DNA of 64,000 nt from WTAW01 sp964406575 (lineage in GTDB: Bacteria > Acidobacteriota > Aminicenantia > Aminicenantales > Aminicenantaceae): NCBI GenBank assembly GCA_964406575.1, contig CAYOSH010000011.1, positions 1-64,000 of the forward strand, given 5' to 3'. The number at the start of each line of letters is the position of its first letter. Position 1 is the first letter of the stretch. The notes beneath the pieces were generated by a model. It searched no databases. It was not told where the DNA came from and saw only the letters and a list, made by a program, of their open reading frames with translations. The position numbers and the translations under genes were made by a program. This document shows, piece by piece, positions 33,736-42,211 of the stretch.

Positions 33736-34338
33736 TTACAAAAATGAATATTTATGTTTCACAGAACTGGAACTTGCGAGCTCCGCAGAATTATTGGGCT
33801 TTCTGAGCTTTTTTGCCAAATTCAAGCGGGCTCGATGGAGAAGTACGCGAATCTGAACTTGCGTTCTGCTCATGACCATGGCGATCTCCCTCACAGATAG
33901 ATCCTCCATATAACGCAGCCAAAGCACCTCGTACTGCTTGTTATGGAGGGATTTTGCGCAAGACCACATCTTTCGGGACTGGTCTCTTTTGGTCGCGATC
34001 TCCTGCGGATCGAGGGGAAGAGGATTAGGGATCGATGAGAAGTCTTTGGGTTTATTCGCCCGAAAATGGCTGATCGTCAGACGTACAGCCACAGTGTATA
34101 GCCATGTGGAAAATTTGTACTCCGGATTGTATCGGTCGATATTCCGGAAGGCTTTGAGAAAGGTTTCCTGGATAAGGTCCTCAATATCTTGGTCCGTGGA
34201 TAATCTGTGCCGGAGAAAATGGAACAATCGGGGAGAATACCTGCAGATCAATTCATCAAACGCAGCTTTGGTGCCCGCCGCCACCTCTACAGCCAGTTCT
34301 TCGTCAGAAAGCTGGTTGGCTTTTGTTGAATTGTTCAT
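33736..34338 (-). CDS. ECF-type RNA polymerase sigma factor
   Basis: A 200-residue ECF sigma factor. Region 2 includes AFDELICRYSPRLFHFLRH, QDIEDLIQETFLKAFRNIDR and FSTWLYTVAVRLTISHFR. Region 4 includes YEVLWLRYMEDLSVREIAMV and a helix-turn-helix MSRTQVQIRVLLHRARLNLA. It is sandwiched between a secreted protein gene 45-50 bases upstream and its anti-sigma factor 13 bases downstream. ATG 34338 or GTG 34344 may be used; neither has a strong ribosome site, which fits translational coupling to the gene before. Confidence 0.9.
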   Translation of the reverse strand: MNNSTKANQLSDEELAVEVAAGTKAAFDELICRYSPRLFHFLRHRLSTDQDIEDLIQETFLKAFRNIDRYNPEYKFSTWLYTVAVRLTISHFRANKPKDFSSIPNPLPLDPQEIATKRDQSRKMWSCAKSLHNKQYEVLWLRYMEDLSVREIAMVMSRTQVQIRVLLHRARLNLAKKLRKPNNSAELASSSSVKHKYSFL

Positions 34339-34389
34339 TCCCACGCGTCAGTGACTTTGGGCTTTCCTTCAGCTTATCTAATTTTGGAA

Positions 34390-35328
34390 TCAAGATAAAG
34401 GGCCAAATTCATCCATGGAGAACACAGCATTCATTTTTCTCCCGGTGATAATTTTGAATATTTCCTCAGATGAGTGGGTTAACTCTATATTGATTGTGTT
34501 CTTATCGGTGGAAACTGTTATGACTTCCGCAAGCTTTATCCCAGATAAGGAATCTTCCAGTTGCATCTGCGCCATGGCAATGAGACCCCTGATGACTTGT
34601 TGCATGTTTTTGGCGTCTTCGGGTGTTTCGGTCGTTGCATTGAATCTCAGGTTTAGTGTCTCGCCTTTCTCCATGAGAGTAAATAGCCCAGATCCGGCTT
34701 TTTTCAGGATTACGGCTTTGGATGAATAACCCGACAAAGAGGAGATATCCTTGACAAGTGCCGCAAAAAAGGCGTCCGCGGGGATCTTGTCTGCGTATGA
34801 TTTTAGTGGTGAGGTGCCGATAGTTGCGCCCTTTCCGTCGATCGTGTCCAGCGCTGCTTTTATGGCTTCTTCGTCCCAAGCGAGGAGAACAAGGTTTTCG
34901 CCGACAAATAATCCGTATTCGGTGTGATTCCACTTATTGATGATGTGTTTGCCATGAGGGATCTCTCTGTGTGTGTCTTCATTCTCCAAAAGACCTAGGA
35001 GGTATTTTTTATCGAAAGTCCCCTCCAAACACATGACTGTTTGTTGTTTTTTTGTCCCGAGTCCGTAGATAGTAATGCCCCTGATATCCTTGAGGAGGTC
35101 GATGGAGGTCTTTTTGTAGAATGCTTTGGCCTTCTTTTGGATCCCGCCTTTTTGTTCTTGCAGGAGCAATTCGCCAATTCGCGAGGATTTGAACTTTCCC
35201 ATATCCAGATGGACGACCCACTCGGCATCTGCAGGGATGAACGATTTGGGGAGGGTCGAAGCATTCAGCTCAACGAATAAAAGAAGGGCTAGTAAAACGA
35301 CGATCAGAATTGCCATTGCTTTTTTCAT
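34390..35328 (-). CDS. secreted protein of unknown function heading a sigma-factor operon
   Basis: A 312-residue exported protein with a strong signal peptide (MKKAMAILIVVLLALLLFVELNA). The mature part starts LPKSFIPADAEWVVHLDM and contains repeated strand-helix units (IRGITIYGLG, GLFVGENLVLLAWDEEAI), resembling DUF3352-type proteins in which a domain is repeated; I cannot name it with certainty. AAAGGAGAGAG immediately precedes the ATG. As first gene of the cluster with the ECF sigma and anti-sigma genes, it could be a sensed or regulated envelope factor. Confidence 0.7.
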   Translation of the reverse strand: MKKAMAILIVVLLALLLFVELNASTLPKSFIPADAEWVVHLDMGKFKSSRIGELLLQEQKGGIQKKAKAFYKKTSIDLLKDIRGITIYGLGTKKQQTVMCLEGTFDKKYLLGLLENEDTHREIPHGKHIINKWNHTEYGLFVGENLVLLAWDEEAIKAALDTIDGKGATIGTSPLKSYADKIPADAFFAALVKDISSLSGYSSKAVILKKAGSGLFTLMEKGETLNLRFNATTETPEDAKNMQQVIRGLIAMAQMQLEDSLSGIKLAEVITVSTDKNTINIELTHSSEEIFKIITGRKMNAVFSMDEFGPLS

Positions 35329-35501
35329 CTCTCTCTCCTTTTAGGTGAAATATCATTCTCTCTCAGTGGACAGCTTTGTCCAATGATACCATTCTCTTGT
35401 ACGCTGGGATTTGGCGAATGTTACACTCTTTGAGATGAATTATTCATAAAGCGGGAATAGTCTGGGTGGGTGTTTGCTCATCCAGACCTGAATAACGCTG
35501 C

Positions 35502-35699
35502 CTAATGTCGGATGTACTTTTTGTCTGCTTCGACATTCGCGATAAAGTCCTTGTACATCTGCAACTGAGGGAGTGAATGTTTTTCAGCCATTTCGCAGGC
35601 TATTTCAAAATCTTTTCTTGTTCCTTCATGATTGTCTTGGATCAGTGCAAATGTGCTAAGGTCCAGGAGGAGGAGGGTTTTGGCTTTGTCTTTGTGCAT
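35502..35699 (-). CDS. small protein, unknown
   Basis: A 65-residue protein, two predicted amphipathic helices (TRKDFEIACEMAEKHSLPQL and LQMYKDFIANVEADKKY). A good GGAG ribosome site lies eight bases before ATG 35699, which is the main reason to accept it. It has no signal peptide or Cys motif. The helix pattern would fit a single helical-hairpin or TPR-like unit, so it may be a remnant of a longer repeat protein. Confidence 0.5.
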   Translation of the reverse strand: MHKDKAKTLLLLDLSTFALIQDNHEGTRKDFEIACEMAEKHSLPQLQMYKDFIANVEADKKYIRH

Positions 35700-36029
35700 C
35701 GTTGTTCTCCAGATAATCTATTCAGCAAGATTTATGCCACCTGTGTGGGTGAGATGCCCCTTGTTTTTTCAGCTCAATATGTAAAGTTGTTTTACAAGGA
35801 AATCAATTTTGTCCCAATGTTCCCTTTCGCGATCAGCAATTGAGATACCCGGGTATCATTCATCACCGGTTCACGGATGATTACCCCCGCTCACCTCTAT
35901 TTGACTTAAGCTTTTGGCTGTTGTATAAATGGGCCAGGCATTCACCCCATGATTTGGGACAGAGTGGGTATTAGACCTAAAAGCATAGAATCATGTTCCT
36001 GCCTTTACTGAGCAAAAGGAGGGAATAGA
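35700..36029. other. intergenic region with promoter for the GyrI-like gene
   Basis: About 330 bases between divergent genes. It holds the promoter pair at 35901-35929. The remainder (35740-35890) shows no convincing frame or repeat. Confidence 0.45.
35901..35929 (+). promoter_or_regulatory. sigma70-type promoter for the GyrI-like gene
   Basis: TTGACT (35901-35906), 17-base spacer, TATAAA (35924-35929), followed by TGGG. The start codon at 36030 is 100 bases downstream. The boxes and the bases just after the -10 resemble the promoter at 39367-39395. Confidence 0.6.
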
Positions 36030-36497
36030 ATGAGTGAACTTGAGGTGCATATCGAAAAACTCGAGCCAATGCGTGTGGCCAGCGTCCGGGTGGTTAGCGA
36101 AACACCCGAGCGTGAGGCGTGGAAAAAGATGCGTGAATGGGCCGAGCCATTGGGATTGCTTGAAGATATCGATAAAAATCCTGTCTTTGGGTTCAACAAT
36201 CCCAGCCCTGCGCCGGATCGAAGAGAGTATGGTTATGAGTTTTGGATCAGCATCGGTCCTGAGATTGAGCCTGAAGGCGAGGTTAAGGTGAAAGAATTTC
36301 CAGGCGGTCTGTATGCCGTTACAAAATGTGCACTTCTGGGAGATCCCAATATCCTTGAAACATGGAAACTCCTCTGGGAGTGGGTTCTGACCAGCAAGTA
36401 TAACCATCGAGAAACCCATGAGCTGGAGAGACCCCAAAATCCGCTCTCTCCCGAAGAAGATCTAATCCTCGACATCTATCTTCCGGTCGAAGAGTAA
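36030..36497 (+). CDS. GyrI-like/AraC effector-binding domain protein
   Basis: A 155-residue single-domain protein of the GyrI-like (SHS2) small-molecule-binding superfamily: LEPMRVASVRVV opens, FGFNNPSPAPDRREYGYEFW is the conserved loop, and YAVTKC and EEDLILDIYLPVEE close the fold. Stand-alone members can bind drugs, DNA gyrase or small ligands, and some hydrolyse cyclopropanoid toxins. No DNA-binding domain is attached. AAGGAGG lies before the ATG. The gene is single. Confidence 0.85.
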   Translation: MSELEVHIEKLEPMRVASVRVVSETPEREAWKKMREWAEPLGLLEDIDKNPVFGFNNPSPAPDRREYGYEFWISIGPEIEPEGEVKVKEFPGGLYAVTKCALLGDPNILETWKLLWEWVLTSKYNHRETHELERPQNPLSPEEDLILDIYLPVEE

Positions 36498-36599
36498 ACG
36501 CGATCTCTAATTAAGTGTTACTTTGACCTCCGATGCAGCTATAGCTTTGTGAGAGCATTTATCCCAGTCCCGTTCAATGGATATTTGGCCCAAAAGACC

Positions 36600-36654
36600 A
36601 TCCTGTTCTCAAACGCGGGAAATTTTTCTCTTTGATTGAGAACACGATTTTTTT
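36600..36654 (+). terminator. inverted repeat plus T-run downstream of the GyrI-like gene
   Basis: Arms 36600-36612 and 36636-36648 pair over 13 bases with one mismatch (core TGTTCTCAA/TTGAGAACA), then seven T end at 36654. The stem is A/T-rich and the loop is 23 bases, so it would be a weak terminator. It could instead be an operator upstream of the gene at 36713. Confidence 0.45.
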
Positions 36655-36712
36655 AATATATAACGTGTCCGTTATTATGTTGTGAAGTATTTATTGAGAA
36701 AGAGGAATGTTC

Positions 36713-38182
36713 ATGGGTGACCGAATAAGATGGAATCTGAAAGCCTGTGTGTTTATTTTCTTTCTGCTGTATCTTGGATTTATCTTGGCTTACGGGCATT
36801 CTGGAAATGCTAAGTATCACATCGTCTTAGATACGGATGCCGCACCGGATGATCTCAGAGCGATCTGTCTTTTTCTTGCCTCCTCCGATTTTGAGGTATT
36901 GACAATAACGACTTCCGATGGAGCACTCGCCCCCAAAAGGGGATTCATAAAAGTGATAGCACTCCTCAAGAGTTTTGGCCATGAAGGGATTCCGACGGGT
37001 GTGGGTAACGTTGTTCAGGACATAGCTCCTGCCTGGAGAAACTTTTGTCAGCAAGTCTCTTGGGGAGATGAGAAAGATGTCCATGTTCAAGGCGAGCCCC
37101 ATGCTGCCGACCAGATCTTGTCTGCTATCCAACATGAAGAAGAACCTGTGGTTATTGTGTGTTTGGGTGGACTGACAAATATTGCTGAAGCCCTGAAAAA
37201 AGAGCCTCGAATTAAGGACAGGATCGCCAAAGTTGTCTGGTATAATGATTCCATCGAACCTTTCACCGGTACAAATTATATGATCGATGAAAAGTCCGTT
37301 CATGATGTGTGTTCGGCAGATATATCCATAGATGTGGTGACGAATTCAGGGAAGAACGCTCATCCTTTTGATGAGGATATGCTTCAGAGAGTCGGCTTGC
37401 TCGATTCACCCTATGCAAGACGAATCACGACCGCACATGAAAATATGGAAGTCAGGAAGCGGATTAAGATAGGGCATCTTCAATTTTGGGATGATCTGCT
37501 GCCGGTGGTTTTGCTCTACCCTGATCTGTTTGAACAAAAAGCGGTTTCAAAAAAAAATAACCTTCGATTGTTTAGGATCCGAGATATTGAAAAAGTGAAA
37601 AAAGCATATACAGAAATACTGACAAGCCGCAATAATGTCCGAAGCAAGGTGTTCAAAGGATTTCCAGAAAGTCCAGATTTATTTGCCGATGACGTCCAGC
37701 CCTTCATGAAAAACATCATCCAGAGATACGGCATAGAAGAATGGCGTATGGCAGTTCTCACGAATGAAATACACGGCCATCTCGGTATCTATGCGATTGT
37801 AGGCGTCAAAATGGGGCTCAGAGCCAGGCAGTATTTTCATGTGGGTGTGGATGATATTTCCATAGTGTCTTCCGCGGGACATATTCCGCCATTGAGCTGT
37901 ATGAATGATGGCTTGCAAGTGAGTACGGGGGGGACACTCGGACACGGATTGATAACCGTGTCTTCGGAGCAGCGCTTTTGTCCGGAAGCCACCTTCACCT
38001 TCAAAGAAAGATCCGTGAGTTTGCAGCTCAAAGACGAGTACTGGGCAAGAGTGAAATATGATATCAAAAAGGGTGTTGACACATTTGGACTCAATACGGA
38101 TGACTACTGGAGATACATCAGAAGGCTTGCTATTGAGTATTGGTTGAACTGGGACAGAAACGAAATATTTACTCTGAAATAA
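36713..38182 (+). CDS. exported nucleoside hydrolase-FmdE-like fusion
   Basis: A 489-residue protein with an N-terminal membrane signal (ACVFIFFLLYLGFILAYG). Residues about 38-330 resemble inosine-uridine nucleoside hydrolases: VLDTDAAPDDLRA corresponds to the calcium-binding DTDPGxDD, and VVIVCLGGLTNIAEAL is the second conserved block. Residues about 340-450 resemble the FmdE family (formylmethanofuran dehydrogenase subunit E): NEIHGHLGIYAIVGVKMGL and CMNDGLQVSTGGTLGHG. In FmdE the last motif usually has TGCT-x-GK, so a Cys ligand is replaced by Gly here. I know of no reason to link the two activities. Start ATG 36713 is six bases after AGAGGA; ATG 36707 is too close. A role in salvage of extracellular nucleosides is possible for the first half. 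Confidence 0.8.
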   Translation: MGDRIRWNLKACVFIFFLLYLGFILAYGHSGNAKYHIVLDTDAAPDDLRAICLFLASSDFEVLTITTSDGALAPKRGFIKVIALLKSFGHEGIPTGVGNVVQDIAPAWRNFCQQVSWGDEKDVHVQGEPHAADQILSAIQHEEEPVVIVCLGGLTNIAEALKKEPRIKDRIAKVVWYNDSIEPFTGTNYMIDEKSVHDVCSADISIDVVTNSGKNAHPFDEDMLQRVGLLDSPYARRITTAHENMEVRKRIKIGHLQFWDDLLPVVLLYPDLFEQKAVSKKNNLRLFRIRDIEKVKKAYTEILTSRNNVRSKVFKGFPESPDLFADDVQPFMKNIIQRYGIEEWRMAVLTNEIHGHLGIYAIVGVKMGLRARQYFHVGVDDISIVSSAGHIPPLSCMNDGLQVSTGGTLGHGLITVSSEQRFCPEATFTFKERSVSLQLKDEYWARVKYDIKKGVDTFGLNTDDYWRYIRRLAIEYWLNWDRNEIFTLK

Positions 38183-38203
38183 TCTATATTCCTCTAGAAT
38201 ATC

Positions 38204-39292
38204 CTATGCGTCTTTTGTCTCTAGTTCAAAGGCGGCCTTGGCCATCTCGATCCCATTCACGATAAGGGCGATATGATGTATTCCTGGGTAATGTTTTCTT
38301 GTCGACATATCCGCAAGCGAGTGTTTTCGGGAGATTGTGTGTGTGCCCGAACGGTAGTTATTTTCAGTGATCTTAAAAACTTTTTTTGAGTGCTGGCCCT
38401 TTGCTTTGATATAAAAAATTGCATATTCCAAACGCACTTTGCTTTTCTTTTTTAAAGTCAGGGCAAAAGAAAAGTGAACATTTTCGCCGATTGTGAGTTT
38501 TGTCTTTTCGAGCTTAAAATTCTTCACTCCCATTGTCGTTACATCGCTGTATCCGAATATCGAGAGCGCCCGTTTATCCCCGGCTTTGAGCATTGTCCGG
38601 CAGGCATGTTTGACAATCGCATCCGTGTTCTTTGACTGGCCATACCATCTCTCACATATCTCTAGCGCCACCTTGGGATTATCCTTGGAGATATCGTTCA
38701 GGTTGTTGGCCACGCTTCTCCGGACATCCTCCGATTCATCGTCTTTCAATTTCTCCAGGATGGGTAGAATCGCTGAAGGATCTTTTTTAAACTTGGGTAA
38801 AGCCATAGCCCAAGGGAGCCTCGGTCGGCAACCCTCGCTGGCTAATCGCCGGACTCTCGGATTCTCATCCTCGGCCCATTTGGCTACGAAGGTCATGACC
38901 TTCTCCGGATCTTTGTCGAGGAATGACCGGATGGCCAATTCCGAGGTTGAATATTTCGTGAAATGATACAGAGCCGGCAGAGACAGCTCCCAGTCGTTCC
39001 TTCCGTACAATGCCACGTAGTCGGGAAAGGATAAGGCTTCGAAGCCTTTCACGTGGGGAGCCGCTTCTTTGAGGATGTCGAGCGCGTCTGCATAAGTTTC
39101 CGGAAGGACCTTCTTCAGGCACTCTGTAGTGTGCCGCATTTTGACTGTTAGTTCTTTATCAGTAAAAGATTCATCGAAAACGAGCTTAATAAACTTCTTT
39201 CTGTCGAACTCAGGATAGAATCGCTGAATCACATCTGCGAATGCATTCATAGAGTTTTTTGTGAAAAATATATCTTTGAGCCGTTCGGCCAT
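38204..39292 (-). CDS. DNA alkylation repair protein, AlkC-type
   Basis: A 362-residue protein. Residues about 20-260 form a helical HEAT-like array typical of AlkC/AlkD base-excision glycosylases: VALYGRNDWELSLPALYHF, AEDENPRVRRLASEGCRPRLPW, and SEDVRRSVANNLNDISKD. The C-terminal 95 residues (FKLEKTKLTIGENVHFSF onward) make an Ig-like beta domain, which distinguishes AlkC from AlkD. AlkC removes methylated bases such as 3-methyladenine and 3-methylcytosine from DNA. AAGGGA precedes ATG 39292. It converges with the nucleoside hydrolase gene 21 bases away. Confidence 0.9.
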   Translation of the reverse strand: MAERLKDIFFTKNSMNAFADVIQRFYPEFDRKKFIKLVFDESFTDKELTVKMRHTTECLKKVLPETYADALDILKEAAPHVKGFEALSFPDYVALYGRNDWELSLPALYHFTKYSTSELAIRSFLDKDPEKVMTFVAKWAEDENPRVRRLASEGCRPRLPWAMALPKFKKDPSAILPILEKLKDDESEDVRRSVANNLNDISKDNPKVALEICERWYGQSKNTDAIVKHACRTMLKAGDKRALSIFGYSDVTTMGVKNFKLEKTKLTIGENVHFSFALTLKKKSKVRLEYAIFYIKAKGQHSKKVFKITENNYRSGTHTISRKHSLADMSTRKHYPGIHHIALIVNGIEMAKAAFELETKDA

Positions 39293-39366
39293 GATCCCTT
39301 CGTTTCCATTATATTATTTGAGATGAATGGGCTTTTCAAACTGTTTTTCCAAGAGGTTTGCTTTAT

Positions 39367-39395
39367 TTGACCATTAATTTCTACTTTGATATAAA
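39367..39395 (+). promoter_or_regulatory. sigma70-type promoter upstream of the amidase gene
   Basis: TTGACC (39367-39372), 17-base spacer, TATAAA (39390-39395), followed by TGGG as in the promoter at 35901. The amidase start at 39528 is about 130 bases downstream, leaving a fairly long leader. Confidence 0.55.
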
Positions 39396-39527
39396 TGGGT
39401 GCTAATGACAGGGGCCGATATTAGGGAAAAGCTTTGTGTCGCACTCAGGGTATGTCAATAAATCTTTGGAAAATAGTGGAGTCTTTGTGTCTGGAAAATC
39501 TTTCAAATTTAAAAAAAGGTGTGTGAT

Positions 39528-41252
39528 ATGGACAAACTTTTAAGCCAGAATTCTGAAAGGCCGGGTTTTAACAGGAGGAAATTTTTTGAGTATTTTGCGG
39601 CGGTCGGGATCACTTCAGCTGTGTTGCCCGCATGCAAACCGGGTGAAATTGAGGAAAATGGAGAGATCACAGTCGAGACGATCAAGGCTGCAGAAAAGAT
39701 CGCCGGTCTGAAATTGAAGCCAGAAGAGCGGAAAAAGATCGTCGAGCGGTTAAACAAAAATCTCGAGATCTACCAAGGTTTGAGAGAAAAAAAATTAGGA
39801 AACAGCGTCAATTGTGCGATGGTCTTTAACCCGATCCCGCCAGGCATGACTTTTCCCAAAGAAAAGAAACCATTCAGACACAGCGTTGTGGATGCGAAAA
39901 GACCGGCTCTGATCGAAAACATTGCTTTTTATTCCGTTCTCCAGCTGGCAAAATTGATCAGGACCAGGCAAATCACATCGATCGAGCTGACAAAAATGTA
40001 TCTCTCCAGGCTAAAAAATTATGATTCTCAATTGAAATTTATCACAAACCTCACCGAAGAGCTGGCGCTTGAACAGGCAAAAAGGGCCGATGATGAGATC
40101 AGGGCTGGTAAATACCGTGGCCCTCTCCATGGCATCCCCTATGGAGCAAAAGACCTCCTTGCGGTGAAAGGTTACAAAACCACTTGGGGCGCTGAACCTT
40201 ATAAAGACCAGGTCATCGACTTGGATGCCACAGTGGTAGAAAGACTCGAAGCTGCAGGAGCTGTTTTACTCGCCAAGCTTACTTTGGGTGCATTGGCCCA
40301 GGGTGATGTATGGTATGGTGGAAAAACCAGAAATCCATGGGATCCTAATGGAGGTTCGAGCGGCTCTTCGGCGGGTCCTGCCTCAGCGACGGCAGCAGGT
40401 TGTGTGGCATTTTCCATTGGCTCAGAAACAAACGGATCCATAATCTCTCCCTGCGACAGATGTGGTGTCACTGGATTGAGGCCCACATTCGGACGCGTGA
40501 GCCGGTACGGCGCCATGGCTCTGAGCTGGAGCATGGACAAGATCGGGCCCATCTGCCGGGCCGTCGAGGATTGTGCTGTCGTGTTTAATGCCATTTATGG
40601 GCCCGATGGCAGAGACAACACCCTTTTCGATTTTCCGTTCAATTGGGATCCCGATATGGACATAAAAACATTAAGAATCGGTTTTCACAATAAATATTTT
40701 ACAGAAGAGCTTATCAGAGATCCCAAGGATAAAAAAAGAAAAAAGATCGCTCAGGAAAAACAAAAACTGAGTCATGAAGCGTTGGATGTTCTCGGGGGTC
40801 TGGGTGTAAACCTCATCCCCATAGATGTGGACGTCGATGTGGCCGGAACCGGATTTATCCTTTCCACGGAATCAGCCGCCGCATTCGACGATTTTACGCT
40901 CAGCGATAGGGATGACCTCCTGGAAAAAAGCAGCTGGCCTGATACGTTCCGGCAGAGACGATTTGTCCCGGCCGTGGAATACATCCAGGCGAATCGATAC
41001 AGGATCCTTCTCATCAAAAAAATGAATGAGATCTTCACGGATGTGGATGTTTTTGCCGAGGTGACCCACTCAAACACAACTCTTACAAATCTCACAGGGC
41101 ATCCGGCCGTCATCGTACCCATCGGTTTTGTGGACGGAAAGCCGACGAGCATTGTCTTTACGGGAAAGCTGTTCGGTGAAGCAGAAACCCTTGCCGTGGC
41201 CAAAGCCTATCAGGATGCCACAGATTTTCACCTGAAGCATCCGCCGCTGTAG
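39528..41252 (+). CDS. Tat-exported amidase-signature lipoprotein
   Basis: A 574-residue amidase. The N-terminus FNRRKFFEYFAAVGITSAVL followed by PAC has the twin arginines (16-17), a hydrophobic stretch and Cys36 in a lipobox-like site, so it is probably Tat-exported and lipid-anchored. The amidase-signature core is complete: Lys208 (HGIPYGAKD), cis-Ser280 (SSGSSAGP) and nucleophile Ser304 (GSETNGSIISP), the Ser-cisSer-Lys triad. Such enzymes hydrolyse amide or ester bonds; the substrate is unknown. ATG 39528 is preferred to GTG 39519, with AAGGTG before it. It lies alone behind its own promoter. Confidence 0.9.
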   Translation: MDKLLSQNSERPGFNRRKFFEYFAAVGITSAVLPACKPGEIEENGEITVETIKAAEKIAGLKLKPEERKKIVERLNKNLEIYQGLREKKLGNSVNCAMVFNPIPPGMTFPKEKKPFRHSVVDAKRPALIENIAFYSVLQLAKLIRTRQITSIELTKMYLSRLKNYDSQLKFITNLTEELALEQAKRADDEIRAGKYRGPLHGIPYGAKDLLAVKGYKTTWGAEPYKDQVIDLDATVVERLEAAGAVLLAKLTLGALAQGDVWYGGKTRNPWDPNGGSSGSSAGPASATAAGCVAFSIGSETNGSIISPCDRCGVTGLRPTFGRVSRYGAMALSWSMDKIGPICRAVEDCAVVFNAIYGPDGRDNTLFDFPFNWDPDMDIKTLRIGFHNKYFTEELIRDPKDKKRKKIAQEKQKLSHEALDVLGGLGVNLIPIDVDVDVAGTGFILSTESAAAFDDFTLSDRDDLLEKSSWPDTFRQRRFVPAVEYIQANRYRILLIKKMNEIFTDVDVFAEVTHSNTTLTNLTGHPAVIVPIGFVDGKPTSIVFTGKLFGEAETLAVAKAYQDATDFHLKHPPL

Positions 41253-41289
41253 GGATCGCCCTGACCTCGAATTTAAGCTTTACGTGAGG

Positions 41290-41478
41290 TTATTCACCAA
41301 GATACGATCTCATTGTTCGAAGCCTTATAGATGCCAACAATCGAGATCTCAGGAACAGTATTCGGTCAATTAGGACTTCACTCCCCAGACCGATCTCGAG
41401 ACTGGCTTCCCGCACATTGCAATCTGTTGCCCAATAGGTTGTGTTGTCGTCATCAACAACCCAAACCGGTGAAGACAT
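41290..41478 (-). pseudogene. remnant of an F5/8-type C (discoidin) domain, fucosidase-like
   Basis: The minus strand encodes VVDDDNTTYWATDCNVREAS, continuing LEIGLGSEVLIDRIL. This is the start of the discoidin-like carbohydrate-binding domain found at the end of alpha-L-fucosidases (typically VDGDxxTYWATDDxVxxASLEIDLG, then FDRVxLQE). The match breaks off after about 35 residues and nothing of the catalytic domain remains on either side. There is no ribosome site. It is best read as debris of a deleted glycosidase gene. Confidence 0.55.
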
Positions 41479-41683
41479 CTGATGCGAGAATGCACAAATC
41501 CTAAGAATTCCACCTCTTGATATTCAACTTGTCTTGGGGTTGGACAAACAGTAGTTAGTGGGAGATGCTCCTTGACATTCAATTTTTTCTGCAATATCGT
41601 TATGATTTCATGCACTCTGGACCATCAGATCGTGTGAAAAAATTCTTACGCGAATTGATATTCCGCTCTTTCAGAGGTTGGAT

Positions 41684-42211
41684 ATGGAAATGTTAAGCTT
41701 TGTCGCGCTTATTCTGCTATCCCTGGTGGGCTATTCAGGAGGGGTTATCGGAAAAGCAGGAAAATCTGTCGAGATAAAACCGCAGGTCATTGACCTGTTC
41801 CTGCTCCTCATCCTCTGGGGCGCGGGTGTAGCCTCCAAATTGACATTTGCTCTGAATAAATGGCTTTTAATTCTTTTGTGGATTGTTCTTGCCATTTTTC
41901 TGGGATTATGTAGGGGATTTTTTGTAAAAAAAACAGAGGACATGAGCTCTATCCTGGAAAAACCAAATACTCAGCCCTCCGGTTTTGTGAGAAAACTCTG
42001 GAAAAAATGGGAGCACTTTGGCCACCGTATGGGAAGCTTTCAAAGCCGGGTCATGTTATCGTTCCTCTTCTTTCTTATTGTTTCACCATTTGCATTAGCC
42101 GTTAAATGGTTTTCTGATCCCCTCGGAGTCAAACATCAAACCCAGAAATCCCATTGGCATACATGTAAAGAAGAGAAACCTGATATTGAGCAATTTCGGA
42201 GACAATTCTGA
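41684..42211 (+). CDS. SxtJ-like membrane protein of the carbamoyltransferase cassette
   Basis: A 175-residue membrane protein with three or four hydrophobic segments (FVALILLSLVGYSGGVIG, VIDLFLLLILWGAGVASKL, WLLILLWIVLAIFLGLC, VMLSFLFFLIVSPFALAV). The last part, KKWEHFGHRMGSFQSRVMLSF to the end, matches the pattern of SxtJ-family proteins that accompany carbamoyltransferases; the first part is an extension. ATG 41684 has AGAGG six bases upstream. Its stop overlaps the next start (TGATG), so the two are coupled. Confidence 0.75.
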   Translation: MEMLSFVALILLSLVGYSGGVIGKAGKSVEIKPQVIDLFLLLILWGAGVASKLTFALNKWLLILLWIVLAIFLGLCRGFFVKKTEDMSSILEKPNTQPSGFVRKLWKKWEHFGHRMGSFQSRVMLSFLFFLIVSPFALAVKWFSDPLGVKHQTQKSHWHTCKEEKPDIEQFRRQF

